A DNA stretch of 64,000 bases from Leifsonia sp. Root4 (GCF_001425085.1 NZ_LMDN01000004.1:310001-374000), one strand, 5' to 3'; numbered from the stretch's first letter, positions 25,875 to 34,544 are shown. Notes: generated by a model from the letters alone, not told the origin. A program made the numbers and translations.

Positions 25875-27599
25875 TCAGCCGCCGAGCGCGAGATCCCGAC
25901 GCCGCACGAGCACAGCGGCGAGCGCCGACAGCACGAGCGCGAACCCGAGCATGACCCAGGCCGCGCTCCAGTCGACAGTTGCCGCGGTCGCTGCCGTGAC
26001 GATGGGCGTGTGTGCGAACGGTGACGCGTCGCGCACGGCATCCGGCAGGCCGAGCAGCCCACCGAACTGCCCGATCGCGATCGCCAGCAGCAGCACGACC
26101 CAGGCGAGCCAGATCGTGGTGCGCGGCAACACCGCGAACACCAACGCAACGATGGCCAGCAGGAGCAGCACGGCCGGCAGCTGGGCCAGCCCGGCGAGCG
26201 CGACAGAGGCCGCGCGATCGCCGAGACCGGCAGAGCGGGTGAGGCCGAGCACCGCACCGAGCACGGCCGCGCCGAGCACGAGCAGCGCCGTGAACACCCC
26301 GACCGCCAGGTAGCCGCCGAACCAGCGCAGCCGAGTGACGGGAGCGGCGAGCACGATCTCCGCGGTTCCGGATGCCTCGACCTGCCTGGCCCGCACCATC
26401 GCCTGAACGGTGCCGACGGCGGCGATGATGCCGACGAGGCTGAACATGGCGGCCGTGAACAGATCGATGAATGAGCCCTCGGCGCCCGGCCCGGCCAGGG
26501 TGGAGAGCGTGTTGCCGAGCGTCTCGGTCACGCCCTCCGCCCCGCTGTCACCTGCCTGAACGAGCTTCAGCATCGTCTCGCCCAGCGCGCCGATCAGCAG
26601 GCCGAAGATGCCTCCGGCCACCATCCAACCGATCACGGCGTTGCGCTGCAGGCCCCAGCTCAGCCCGAGCGGTCCGCTGAGCGAGCGCGGGGCGGTCAGC
26701 CGGCCCGCCCGCTCGGGAATCACGCTCGAGTCGACGTCGCGGTGCGCCTGCATCCAGAGCGAGGCCAGCACGAGCACCGCGCCGAGTGCCAGCCCGGGGG
26801 CGAGTGGCCAGAGCAGTTGCCCGGTCTGCGGCGAGAATGGGGCGACGGCCTGACCCCAGCCGATCGGGCTCAGCCAGCTGAGCCACCCGGCGGTCATGCT
26901 CACACCGTCGGCCTGCACGGTTCCGGTGGCATCCCCCAGCCCGCGCAGCACATAGGAGAGCGTCACGACGGCCGCGGCCAGCCCGTTCGCCCCGCGCGAG
27001 GTGCGCATGAGTTGTGCGGAGAACAGCCCGACTCCGAGGAAGGCGATTCCGGTGACGGCGAGCGCCCCGCCTGCGAGCCAGCTCCCCTCCGGGTCGGCAC
27101 CGCCCAGGAGGTAGCCGAGCGCCGAGATGACGCCGATTGTGGCGCAGAGCACGGTGCCCTCGATCACCGTCGCGACGAGCGGCGTGCTGCGCCCGGCCGG
27201 AGTCGCCCCGATGAGCTCGGCGCGACCGGACTCCTCCTCTGCGCGACTGTGCCGCACGGCGAGGAATGTCGACATGAGCCCGATCAGCACACCGAGGAAG
27301 GCGAAGAGGAGGAAGTACTGGAAGGCGTCGGCGGCCGGGCCCTGCGGGGTGCCGCGCAGCATCAACACGGCGGGGGTCTGCCCCGCGAGCCTGAGCACCT
27401 CGACGCGCTGCGACTCGGTTCCGTAGGTGCTCTCGATCGCGGAGTTGCCGACGACGGCGAGCAGGGCGAATCCGGCGATCCAGGCCAGCAGCTGCACGCG
27501 GTCGCGGCGGAAGCGCTGGTGGAGGAGCGGCAGCAGCGTGCGCGGGGTGTGCGCCTCGGCCGGTACGCGCACCGTCGTCGGCGCGAGCGTGGCGGTCAT
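25875..27599 (-). CDS. ABC-2 type exporter permease (antibiotic/multidrug exporter)
   Basis: A 574-aa integral membrane protein with about twelve hydrophobic helices in two similar halves; each half begins with an amphipathic stretch (RRDRVQLLAWIAGFALLAVV and LQRNAVIGWMVAGGIFGLLI) and contains an EE/GT-AE loop (EEESGRAELIGATPAGR and EASGTAEIVLAAPVTRLRW). This duplicated layout matches actinobacterial polyketide/tetracycline-type exporters. Its start overlaps the ATPase gene by four bases. Substrate cannot be told. Confidence 0.88.
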   Translation of the reverse strand: MTATLAPTTVRVPAEAHTPRTLLPLLHQRFRRDRVQLLAWIAGFALLAVVGNSAIESTYGTESQRVEVLRLAGQTPAVLMLRGTPQGPAADAFQYFLLFAFLGVLIGLMSTFLAVRHSRAEEESGRAELIGATPAGRSTPLVATVIEGTVLCATIGVISALGYLLGGADPEGSWLAGGALAVTGIAFLGVGLFSAQLMRTSRGANGLAAAVVTLSYVLRGLGDATGTVQADGVSMTAGWLSWLSPIGWGQAVAPFSPQTGQLLWPLAPGLALGAVLVLASLWMQAHRDVDSSVIPERAGRLTAPRSLSGPLGLSWGLQRNAVIGWMVAGGIFGLLIGALGETMLKLVQAGDSGAEGVTETLGNTLSTLAGPGAEGSFIDLFTAAMFSLVGIIAAVGTVQAMVRARQVEASGTAEIVLAAPVTRLRWFGGYLAVGVFTALLVLGAAVLGAVLGLTRSAGLGDRAASVALAGLAQLPAVLLLLAIVALVFAVLPRTTIWLAWVVLLLAIAIGQFGGLLGLPDAVRDASPFAHTPIVTAATAATVDWSAAWVMLGFALVLSALAAVLVRRRDLALGG

Positions 27600-28588
27600 C
27601 GCCCGGCCTCCCCCCGCGATCCGCTCGTCGGGGCGTCGGCGAGTGGCTGCTGGGCGGGCGTCGCGGCATCCGACTGCCCACCGTAGTGGCGGAGGAACAG
27701 CTCCTCGAGCGACGGCGGGTTCACCGTGAGCCCGCTCACCCGCAGCGCGGAGAGCGCAGCGAGCACGGCGGGCATCTCGTCGCTGTCGACGGTGAAGCGC
27801 ACGCGGGCGGCATCGCGCAGCAGATCGTGGGCGCCGGGGATCATCGCGAGCTGAGCATCGACGAACTCGCCGCCGCCCGGCGCCTCCGCCGCGAAGGACA
27901 CCTCTGTGCGGGTGAGGTGGCGGAGGGCGGCGAGCGTTCCGCTCTCGACGGTTCTGCCCGCGCGGATGATGCTCACCCGGTCGCAGAGGTGCTCAACCTC
28001 GCTGAGGATGTGGCTGCTCAGCAGCACGCTCGTCCCCTCGTGGACCCGCTGCCCGATCTGCTCGCGGAACACCGCCTCCATCAGCGGGTCGAGGCCGGAT
28101 GTCGGCTCGTCGAAGATGTACAGCTCCGCCGGTGTGGCCAGGGCTGCGATGAGGGCGACCTTCTGCCTGTTGCCCTTGGAGTAGGTGCGGGCCCTCTTGC
28201 TCGGGTCGAACTGGAACGCTTCGATCAGCGCGGCCCGCCTGCTCGCGTATGCGCGTTTGTCGGCGTCGCCGCCGCGCAGCCGGGTGAGCAGATCGATCGC
28301 CTCGCCGCCGGCGAGGTTCGGCCAGAGGCTCACATCGCCCGGAACGTAGGCAATGCGGGCATGGAGCGCCGCGGCATCCGCCCAGGGATCCCTGCCGAAG
28401 ACGGATGCCGAGCCACCCGTCGCGCGCATCAGACCGAGCAGCACCCGGATGGTCGTGGACTTGCCCGCACCATTGGGGCCGAGGAAGCCGTGCACCTCGC
28501 CGCGGGCGACGCTGAGGTCGAGCCCGTCGAGCGCAACCACCCGGCCGAAGTGCTTCTGCAAGCCCCGTGTTTCAATCACCGTGCTCAT
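27596..28588 (-). CDS. ABC transporter ATP-binding protein
   Basis: A 330-aa ATPase partner of the downstream permease. Walker A FLGPNGAGKSTTI, signature YSKGNRQKVALI (degenerate SGGQ), Walker B LYIFDEPTSGLDPL and switch His in SSHILSEVEHL are present. A C-terminal about 90-residue extension is typical of DrrA-like exporters. The ATG at 28588 has TAGCGT ending seven bases upstream and no ribosome site, consistent with a leaderless mRNA. Confidence 0.93.
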   Translation of the reverse strand: MSTVIETRGLQKHFGRVVALDGLDLSVARGEVHGFLGPNGAGKSTTIRVLLGLMRATGGSASVFGRDPWADAAALHARIAYVPGDVSLWPNLAGGEAIDLLTRLRGGDADKRAYASRRAALIEAFQFDPSKRARTYSKGNRQKVALIAALATPAELYIFDEPTSGLDPLMEAVFREQIGQRVHEGTSVLLSSHILSEVEHLCDRVSIIRAGRTVESGTLAALRHLTRTEVSFAAEAPGGGEFVDAQLAMIPGAHDLLRDAARVRFTVDSDEMPAVLAALSALRVSGLTVNPPSLEELFLRHYGGQSDAATPAQQPLADAPTSGSRGEAGR

Positions 28589-28666
28589 GGTCGTGACGCT
28601 ACGCCGATGCGGCGCCACGTGCGTGATTTCTCACGGTTTCCTAACGGCGCGTCGTTTCGGGTCGAT

Positions 28667-28865
28667 TCAGGGCTTCGGGGGCTGCCTCGTTCCTCGGCTG
28701 CTCCCTCTAGCCAGCGCGGGACGCGGCGTGTGGAAGCACGCTGGCTCGAGCGAACGTGGGATGCACGAACACGCCGACGCCGGGACGCACGCCGGCGTGT
28801 GGATGCACGCAGACTCGAGCGAACGAGCCGACGAGGAACGAGGAGGCATGCTCGCGAAGCCCTGA
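28667..28865 (+). repeat. dispersed intergenic element, copy D (199 bp, 11-bp perfect TIRs)
   Basis: Bounded by TCAGGGCTTCG (28667-28677) and CGAAGCCCTGA (28855-28865). The core TGCCTCGTTCCTCGGCTGCT-CCCTCTAGCCAGCG matches copies A-C, and the central part is expanded by GC-rich material with repeats of CTCGAGCGAACG and GGATGCACG. No ORF is conserved. Confidence 0.8.
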
Positions 28866-28902
28866 GCGGATCCGCCGGGGCTGCTGCACCAACGGCCATC
28901 GC

Positions 28903-28908
28903 TAGGCT
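28903..28908 (+). promoter_or_regulatory. -10 element TAGGCT upstream of the MATE gene
   Basis: TAGGCT ends six bases before 28915. By the spacing seen at other genes, the transcript should start at the A of the ATC codon at 28915, which is the first in-frame codon but one after a TGA. Confidence 0.5.
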
Positions 28909-28914
28909 TGAGCC

Positions 28915-30252
28915 ATCAACGTCTTCCGCCGCCGCCCCATCGATCGCGAGATCCTGCGCCTCGCGGTACCCGCGCTCGGTGCGTTGATCGCCGAACCGCT
29001 GTTCCTGCTGGCCGACTCCGCCATGATCGGTCACCTCGGCGCGATTCCGCTGGCCGGGCTCGGCATCGCCAGCGCCGTGCTGCAGACGATCATCGGCCTG
29101 ATGGTCTTCCTCGCCTACAGCACCACCCCTGCCGTGGCGCGCCGACTCGGCGCCGGCGACGAACGCGGTGCCGTGGCATCCGGCATCGACGGCATCTGGT
29201 TGGCCACCGGCCTCGGCGTGCTGCTGGCCATCGGCGGCTGGTTCGCCGCGCCCTGGCTGGCCGGCTTGTTCGGCGCGGAGGCCGCCGTGACCGAGCAGGC
29301 CGTGATCTACCTCGGCATCTCGATGTTCGGCCTGCCGGCGATGCTGCTCGTCTTCGCCGCGACCGGCCTGCTGCGTGGGCTGCAGGACACCCGCACCCCG
29401 CTCTACGTGGCCGGGATCGGCTTCGCGGTGAATATCGCGCTCAACTACCTGTTCATCTACGTGCTCGGCCTCGGCATCGCCGGCTCCGCCATCGGAACCG
29501 TGCTCGCGCAGTGGGGCATGGTCGCCGTCTACCTCGTCGTCGTGGCCGGGCACGCCCGCCGCGTCGGGGCCGGCCTGTTGCCCCACCACGCCGGTGTGCT
29601 CGGCGGTGCGACGTCTGGCGGCTGGCTGTTCCTGCGCACGGTGAGCCTGCGCGCCGCGATGCTGCTCGCCGTCTTCGTGGCGACCGGGCTGGGTTCGGCA
29701 CCGCTCGCGGCATTCCAGATCGCGATGACGCTGTTCGCCACGATCGCCTTCGCCCTCGACGCCCTCGCGATCGCCGCCCAGGCGCTCGTCGGCAAGGGCC
29801 TCGGCGGCGGCGACGTCGCGAGCGTGCGCGCCGTGCTCGCCCGTTGCCTGCAGTGGGGAATCGGCGGGGGTGCGCTGATCGGCCTGCTCGTGATGAGCGC
29901 CGCCGGCGTGCTCGGCTGGCTCTTCACGAGTGACCCGGATGTCGCCGCGCTGCTGCCGCCCGCGCTGCTCGTGCTCGGCCTCTCGGTTCCGCTCGGCGGA
30001 CTCGTCTTCGTGCTCGACGGCGTGCTGATCGGCGCGGGCGACGCCCGCTACCTCGCGCTCACCGGCATCCTGAACTTCGCCGCCTTCGTGCCGCTCGCCC
30101 TCGCGGTCGGTGCGTGGGCCGCCCCGGACGCCGCAGGGCTCGCCTGGCTGATGGCGGCATTCGCGCTCGGCTACCTGGGGGCCAGGGCGATCACCCTCGG
30201 GCTGCGCGCCCGGGGTGATCGCTGGATGGTGGTCGGCACGACGCGTGCCTGA
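28915..30252 (+). CDS. MATE family efflux transporter with probable non-ATG start
   Basis: Twelve-helix multidrug/cation antiporter of the DinF/NorM type (445 aa from 28915). Conserved sequence begins before any ATG/GTG: VFRRRPIDREILRLAVPALG, then EPLFLLADSAMIGHLGAIPL. The frame is closed by TGA at 28909-28911, and between there and the TTG at 28984 there is no ATG, GTG or TTG; only ATC 28915 fits the family N-terminus and the promoter spacing. A conventional call would start at TTG 28984 and lose 23 conserved residues. It converges with sodA, 9 bases apart. Confidence 0.85.
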   Translation: MNVFRRRPIDREILRLAVPALGALIAEPLFLLADSAMIGHLGAIPLAGLGIASAVLQTIIGLMVFLAYSTTPAVARRLGAGDERGAVASGIDGIWLATGLGVLLAIGGWFAAPWLAGLFGAEAAVTEQAVIYLGISMFGLPAMLLVFAATGLLRGLQDTRTPLYVAGIGFAVNIALNYLFIYVLGLGIAGSAIGTVLAQWGMVAVYLVVVAGHARRVGAGLLPHHAGVLGGATSGGWLFLRTVSLRAAMLLAVFVATGLGSAPLAAFQIAMTLFATIAFALDALAIAAQALVGKGLGGGDVASVRAVLARCLQWGIGGGALIGLLVMSAAGVLGWLFTSDPDVAALLPPALLVLGLSVPLGGLVFVLDGVLIGAGDARYLALTGILNFAAFVPLALAVGAWAAPDAAGLAWLMAAFALGYLGARAITLGLRARGDRWMVVGTTRA

Positions 30253-30261
30253 CCGCGGCCG

Positions 30262-30885
30262 CTAGAGCGTGATCAGCCCGCTCGTGTTGTCTCGGGCACG
30301 CTCGAAGCGCGCGGCGACGTTCTGCCAGTCGACGATGCTCCAGAAGGCGTTCACGTAGCTCGCCCGCACGTTCTGGTAGTCGAGGTAGTACGCATGCTCC
30401 CAGACGTCGAGCATGAGCAGCGGGATGAGCCCGGCCGGCAGATTGCCCTGCTGGTCGTAGAGCTGCACGATGATGGGCTGCGCGCCGAGGATGTCCCAGG
30501 CGAGGATCGCCCAGCCGGAGCCCTGCACGCCGAGCGCGGTCGCCGTGAAGTGCGCCTGGAACTTCTCGAAGGATCCGAAGGCGTCATCGATGGCCGCTGC
30601 AAGTTCGCCCTCCGGCCGGTCGCCGCCACCCGGTGCGAGGTTGGTCCAGAAGATGGAGTGGTTGATGTGCCCGCCGAGGTTGAAGGCGAGATCCTTCTGC
30701 AGCTTGTTCACGGTGCCGAACTCGCCGGCGTCACGCGCCTCGGCCAGCTGGGCGAGCGCCGTGTTGGCGCCCGTGACGTAGGCCTGGTGGTGCTTGCTGT
30801 GGTGCAGCTCCATGATCCGGCCGCTGATGGCCGGCTCGAGTGCCGCGTAGTCGTAGCCGAGTTCCGGCAGTGTGTAGAGAGACAT
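30262..30885 (-). CDS. sodA: superoxide dismutase (Mn/Fe type)
   Basis: Dismutates superoxide in the cytoplasm. It is 207 aa. Metal ligands are in ELHHSKHHQAY (H28), GGHINHSIFW and the C-terminal LDVWEHAYYLDY (Asp and His). The Gly/Gln pattern GVQGSGWAIL fits either Mn or Fe. The ATG has a strong AAGGAAG ribosome site. No signal peptide. It lies beside a flavin reductase and SoxR, making a redox-stress neighbourhood. Confidence 0.96.
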   Translation of the reverse strand: MSLYTLPELGYDYAALEPAISGRIMELHHSKHHQAYVTGANTALAQLAEARDAGEFGTVNKLQKDLAFNLGGHINHSIFWTNLAPGGGDRPEGELAAAIDDAFGSFEKFQAHFTATALGVQGSGWAILAWDILGAQPIIVQLYDQQGNLPAGLIPLLMLDVWEHAYYLDYQNVRASYVNAFWSIVDWQNVAARFERARDNTSGLITL

Positions 30886-30975
30886 TGCTTCCTTTCGATG
30901 GGTGTTGCTCGCCCCGTGGGTGGGTCAACGCGCTCTGGCCGGCGCGGTCGAGTGCCAGCGATGGGCCACGGTGGA

Positions 30976-31485
30976 TCAGTTCAGGATGCTGTGCTGCTGC
31001 AGCCCGTGGAACGCTCGGTCGTGGTAGACCAACGGGCTGCCGTCAACGCCCTCGTCGATCTCGAGCACCTCGGCGATCACGAGCGTCGAGGCACCGACCG
31101 CGACCGTGTCCGCGATCCGACAGCGCAGCATCATCGCCGCGTCCGGGAGCAGCGGCTCCCCCGTCGCCCTGGTGGTCCAGCCCTGTTCGCTGACGAAGCG
31201 CGGCGCACCGCTCTGTGCGAATGAGCGCGCGATGTCGACGTTCTCGGAGCGCAGCAGGTGCACGACGCACGTTGCCGCCGCCAACACCTGGCCGGCGGAG
31301 CCCGCCGTCGTCGTCACGGAGAACACGAGGACCGGCGGTTCGGCCGAGACGGAGGAGACGCTCGATGCGGTCAGACCGACCGGCCCGTTCGGACCCTCCG
31401 CGGTGATCACCGCGACACCGGCCGGATGCCGGCGGAACGCCGCCTTGAACTGATCGATCATCGCGGCGGCTGGGTCCTCTGACAT
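30976..31485 (-). CDS. flavin reductase domain protein (FMN-binding)
   Basis: A 169-aa protein of the HpaC/ActVB-like NAD(P)H:flavin oxidoreductase group: FRRHPAGVAVITAEGPNGPV, GLTASSVSSVSAEPPVLVFS and the C-terminal YHDRAFHGL. It may supply reduced flavin to a monooxygenase or to redox cyclers, but no partner monooxygenase is in the window. The ATG has AGGAG four bases upstream. It is divergent from soxR across a perfect sox box, so SoxR control is likely. Confidence 0.88.
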   Translation of the reverse strand: MSEDPAAAMIDQFKAAFRRHPAGVAVITAEGPNGPVGLTASSVSSVSAEPPVLVFSVTTTAGSAGQVLAAATCVVHLLRSENVDIARSFAQSGAPRFVSEQGWTTRATGEPLLPDAAMMLRCRIADTVAVGASTLVIAEVLEIDEGVDGSPLVYHDRAFHGLQQHSILN

Positions 31486-31541
31486 TGTTCTCCTGTTCGC
31501 GCGCCGCGCAGCGTTTCGCCCGGCGCCTTCGCAACGCTAAC

Positions 31542-31561
31542 ATCTCAAGTGAACTTGAGAT
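31542..31561. promoter_or_regulatory. sox box (SoxR operator)
   Basis: ATCTCAAGTGAACTTGAGAT, a perfect 9+2+9 palindrome almost identical to the E. coli soxS operator core CTCAAGTTAACTTGAG. It lies between soxR (start 16 bases downstream) and the divergent flavin reductase (56 bases away). Confidence 0.9.
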
Positions 31562-31576
31562 CAAGGAGCCCCTGCC

Positions 31577-32041
31577 GTGACGGACACCCCCACCTCAGCC
31601 GACCTCCTGCCCATCGGGCAGATCGCACGACGGGCCGGGGTTCCGGTGTCAACGGTGCGCTACTACGAGTCGATCGGACTCCTGCCCGCGGTGCGCTCGG
31701 CCGGCAACACACGCCAGTTCCCGCGGCACGTGCTGCGCCGCATCGCCTTCATCCAGGTGTCGGTGCGCTACGGGGTCACACTCGGCGAGGTCGCCGAACT
31801 CCTCGCGACGCTGCCGAGCGACCACCCGCCGACCCGGGCCGACTGGGCGCGCATCTCGGCTGCGTGGTCTGAGCACCTCGCCCGCCAGCAGGCGATTCTG
31901 GCGCGCATGCAGGAGGAGCTGACCGGCTGCATCGGATGCGGCTGCCTCTCGCAGACGCGCTGCGCCGTCGTCAATTCCCGCGACAGGCTCGGCGACGACG
32001 GCCCGGGGCCCCGGCGCGTGCTCGGCGGCGCCGAGGCCTAG
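31577..32041 (+). CDS. soxR: redox-sensitive MerR-family regulator SoxR
   Basis: A 154-aa [2Fe-2S] sensor. The N-terminal MerR helix-turn-helix IGQIARRAGVPVSTVRYYES is followed by the dimerisation helix and the cluster motif C-IG-CGC-LSQTR-C (C118, C121, C123, C129). GTG start at 31577 with AAGGAG upstream. The adjacent sox box indicates autoregulation and control of the flavin reductase. Its 3' end overlaps the converging M20 gene by four bases. Confidence 0.95.
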   Translation: MTDTPTSADLLPIGQIARRAGVPVSTVRYYESIGLLPAVRSAGNTRQFPRHVLRRIAFIQVSVRYGVTLGEVAELLATLPSDHPPTRADWARISAAWSEHLARQQAILARMQEELTGCIGCGCLSQTRCAVVNSRDRLGDDGPGPRRVLGGAEA

Positions 32042-33291
32042 GCCACCGGCCCTCCGCCGAACCACTCCAGTGCGGCAGCGGTCAGCGCGGTCACACCGGT
32101 GGAGAGCGTCGGTTCGATCACCGGCCCGAACAGCGGCGAGTGATTCGACGGCACGTCTTCCGGCATCCGCCCCGTACGCATGAAGTCGGCGAAGAGGGCC
32201 GGCTCGAATCCACCGAGGAACCAGTAGACGAGCGGCACCCCCGCCGCGCTCGCGAGCACGCCGACGTCTTCGCTGCCGGAGACCATGCCCGGGTCGATCA
32301 CGCGATCCTCTCCGAGGGCGCGGCGGAGGGCGGCCGCGGTGCGCTCGGTCGCCTGCGCGTCGTTGACGGTCAACGGGAAGTGCTCCTCGAACAGGATCTC
32401 GGGCTCGCGGGTGGCGCCGGATGCCGCGGCTTCCGCCTTCGCCATCCTCTCGATCGCGGTGATCACCTTCCCGCGCACGGCGTCGTCGAAGGTGCGCACG
32501 CTGAGACCGAGGCTCGCCTCGGACGGGATGATGTTGTTCTTGGTTCCGGCGTGCAGCTGGCCGACGGTCAGCACGGCGGCATCGTTCGGTGCGATCTCGC
32601 GCGAGACCACGCTCTGCAGGCGCACGGTCAGCGACGCGGCCATGAGAACGGGGTCGATCGTGGTCTCCGGCCGGGAGCCGTGGCCGCCCTCGCCGTGCAG
32701 GCGCACGGTGATCGAGTCGGCCGCAGCCATCGCCACGCCGGCATGGACGCCGACCCAGCCGGCTGGGAACGGCGCGACGTGCTGGCCGAGCACCACGTCC
32801 GGGCGCGGGATGCGCTCGAACAGGGGGTCGTCGACCATGGCCTGGGCGCCGCCGCCCCACTCCTCTGCCGGCTGGAACACGGCCACGAGCGTTCCGCTCC
32901 ACTCCGCGCGCCGGGCGACGAGCTGCTCGACCGCTCCGAGCAGACAGGTGACGTGGACGTCGTGCCCGCAGGCGTGCATGACCGGGACGTCGTTGCCGTC
33001 GGCATCCGTGCCGCGCGCCGTGCTGGCGTAGTCGAGGCCGGTCTGTTCGAGCACGGGCAGGCCATCCATGTCGGCCCGCACCAGCACGGTGCTGCCGACG
33101 CCGTTCTCGAGCACGCCGACGACGCCGGTCTGGCCGATGCCCGTGGTCACGGCGAGGCCGAGGGAGCCGAGGCGCTCGGCGACGATGCCTGCCGTGCGGT
33201 GCTCCTGGAAGGAGAGCTCGGGGTTCGCGTGCAGATCGCGGTAGATCGCGGCGAGGTCGAGGGGGCTGGCGGCTGCGGCGTCGGTGCTCAT
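32038..33291 (-). CDS. M20 family metallohydrolase (amidohydrolase, hippurate/IAA-amino acid hydrolase type)
   Basis: A 417-aa dizinc hydrolase. Metal and catalytic motifs: RADMDGLP, MHACGHDVHVT, QPAEEWGGGA and near the end GSEDVGVLASAAGVP; dimerisation domain HGEGGHGSRPETTIDP. N-acyl amino acid or peptide substrates are expected but cannot be named. TAGGCT ends seven bases before the ATG at 33291, suggesting a leaderless mRNA. The 185-base gap beyond holds only GC-rich palindromes. Confidence 0.92.
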   Translation of the reverse strand: MSTDAAAASPLDLAAIYRDLHANPELSFQEHRTAGIVAERLGSLGLAVTTGIGQTGVVGVLENGVGSTVLVRADMDGLPVLEQTGLDYASTARGTDADGNDVPVMHACGHDVHVTCLLGAVEQLVARRAEWSGTLVAVFQPAEEWGGGAQAMVDDPLFERIPRPDVVLGQHVAPFPAGWVGVHAGVAMAAADSITVRLHGEGGHGSRPETTIDPVLMAASLTVRLQSVVSREIAPNDAAVLTVGQLHAGTKNNIIPSEASLGLSVRTFDDAVRGKVITAIERMAKAEAAASGATREPEILFEEHFPLTVNDAQATERTAAALRRALGEDRVIDPGMVSGSEDVGVLASAAGVPLVYWFLGGFEPALFADFMRTGRMPEDVPSNHSPLFGPVIEPTLSTGVTALTAAALEWFGGGPVA

Positions 33292-33476
33292 GCCCGTCAG
33301 CCTATTGGGCAGAGCTCACCCTCGTGCCACCGCCGATCGTGTGCCCGTCACGGCCCGGTCGCCGTGCGCTCGGCCGGAGTTTCGGGCGCCGCGCCGGTGC
33401 GGGCGGTCGCGTCGGCGGCGTGTCGACCGGATCTCCGGCCGACGGTACACAGCCCGGGCCGGGTCCCGGCCGGGTC

Positions 33477-34544
33477 TCAGTCGGAGTGAGGGGGCGCGGC
33501 GGTGGTGTTGCCCTGGTGGAACACGCTGCTGAAGCAGCGACCGTGCGGGTGCTCACCGGCCAGCATCTGCACCAGCGCCTCGCCGGCCGCGCGCCCCTTG
33601 GCCGCTGACGGCTGCACGAGGGTCGTCAGGTCGTATGGCGCGAGGCCGTCGACCTGCACGCCGTCGAAGCCGAGCACGCTGACGTCGCCGGGAACGCTGA
33701 GGCCGAGTTCCTCCGCCGCCCTGATCACTCCGGCCGCGAGTAGATCACTCTGGGCGATCACCGCGGTCGGCCGCGTCTCGGGGTCGGCCAGGAGGCTGAG
33801 CGCAGCCAGCCGCCCCGCCTCGACGTCGCTCGCGGTCGCAACCACTCCCCCGATTTCGGGGAAGACGGCTCGCGCACCAGCGATGCGCTCGCTCGTCGTG
33901 GCTGAGGTGCTCGCGGCCTCCCGCTCCGGGGTGAGGGGCCCGCCGAGACGGTCGGGGTCCAGGGGCAGCGTCACCAGCGCGACCCGGCTGTGGCCGAGGG
34001 CGCGCAGGTGCTCTGCGCCGCGGCGCGTTGCATCTTCGTTGTCGATCGAGATCTCGATGATGTCCTCGCCTGCGTGCCCCTCGATGGCGACCATCGGGAT
34101 GCCGCGCTGGCGCAGTTGCGCGACGGAGTGGGCGAGCCGCGGGCTGCAACCGATCAGCGCGACCGCGTCGACGGGGGCGTTGCCGACGTTCACGGCACCG
34201 TCGCCGGTGTCGGTCAGCAGCAGCAGGCCGGCGCCGATCGACGCGATGCCGTCGGAGATGCCGTCGAGCATCTGGATCTTCACCGGGTCGAGGAAGGCCG
34301 CGCGCACCCGCTCCTCGAGCACGACGCCGACGATGCCGGAGCGGCCGCGGCGCAGCGACTGGGCGCGGGGATCCGGGCCGGCGTAGTTGAGTTGGCGTGC
34401 AGATTCCAGCACGCGTTCCCGTGTGGACTCCGACACCGGGCCGGAGCCGCTGAAGGCGAGCGATGCGGTCGACGGCGAGACGCCGGCGTGGGCCGCGACG
34501 TCGGCGAGGGTCGGCCGGGGATGGGGTGCCGCGGCATCCGTCAT
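33477..34544 (-). CDS. LacI-family transcriptional regulator
   Basis: A 355-aa repressor. N-terminal HTH: PTLADVAAHAGVSPSTASLA, hinge ARQLNYAGPDPRAQSLRRGR, then a periplasmic-binding-like effector domain (IVGVVLEERVRAAF; SVLGFDGVQVDGLAPYDLTT). The ATG at 34544 has GGAGGAG upstream; the longer frame was rejected. It is divergent from an MFS transporter with a perfect operator palindrome between them, so it probably controls that transporter in response to a sugar-like ligand. Confidence 0.93.
   Translation of the reverse strand: MTDAAAPHPRPTLADVAAHAGVSPSTASLAFSGSGPVSESTRERVLESARQLNYAGPDPRAQSLRRGRSGIVGVVLEERVRAAFLDPVKIQMLDGISDGIASIGAGLLLLTDTGDGAVNVGNAPVDAVALIGCSPRLAHSVAQLRQRGIPMVAIEGHAGEDIIEISIDNEDATRRGAEHLRALGHSRVALVTLPLDPDRLGGPLTPEREAASTSATTSERIAGARAVFPEIGGVVATASDVEAGRLAALSLLADPETRPTAVIAQSDLLAAGVIRAAEELGLSVPGDVSVLGFDGVQVDGLAPYDLTTLVQPSAAKGRAAGEALVQMLAGEHPHGRCFSSVFHQGNTTAAPPHSD

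Larger units (their letters stand above)
28589..28914. repeat. gene-free divergent gap between ABC and MATE genes, mostly occupied by one repeat element
   Basis: 326 bases without a supported gene. Dispersed element copy D fills 28667-28865. The ABC promoter (TAGCGT, 28596-28601 minus) and the MATE promoter (TAGGCT, 28903-28908 plus) lie outside it on either side. Confidence 0.65.

Noticed and set aside
33302-33608. Short ORFs on both strands in the M20/LacI gap
   Set aside because: Pro/Arg/Gly-rich, mutually overlapping and without ribosome sites; the DNA is a run of GC palindromes (CCCGGGCCGGG and similar), so no gene was called.
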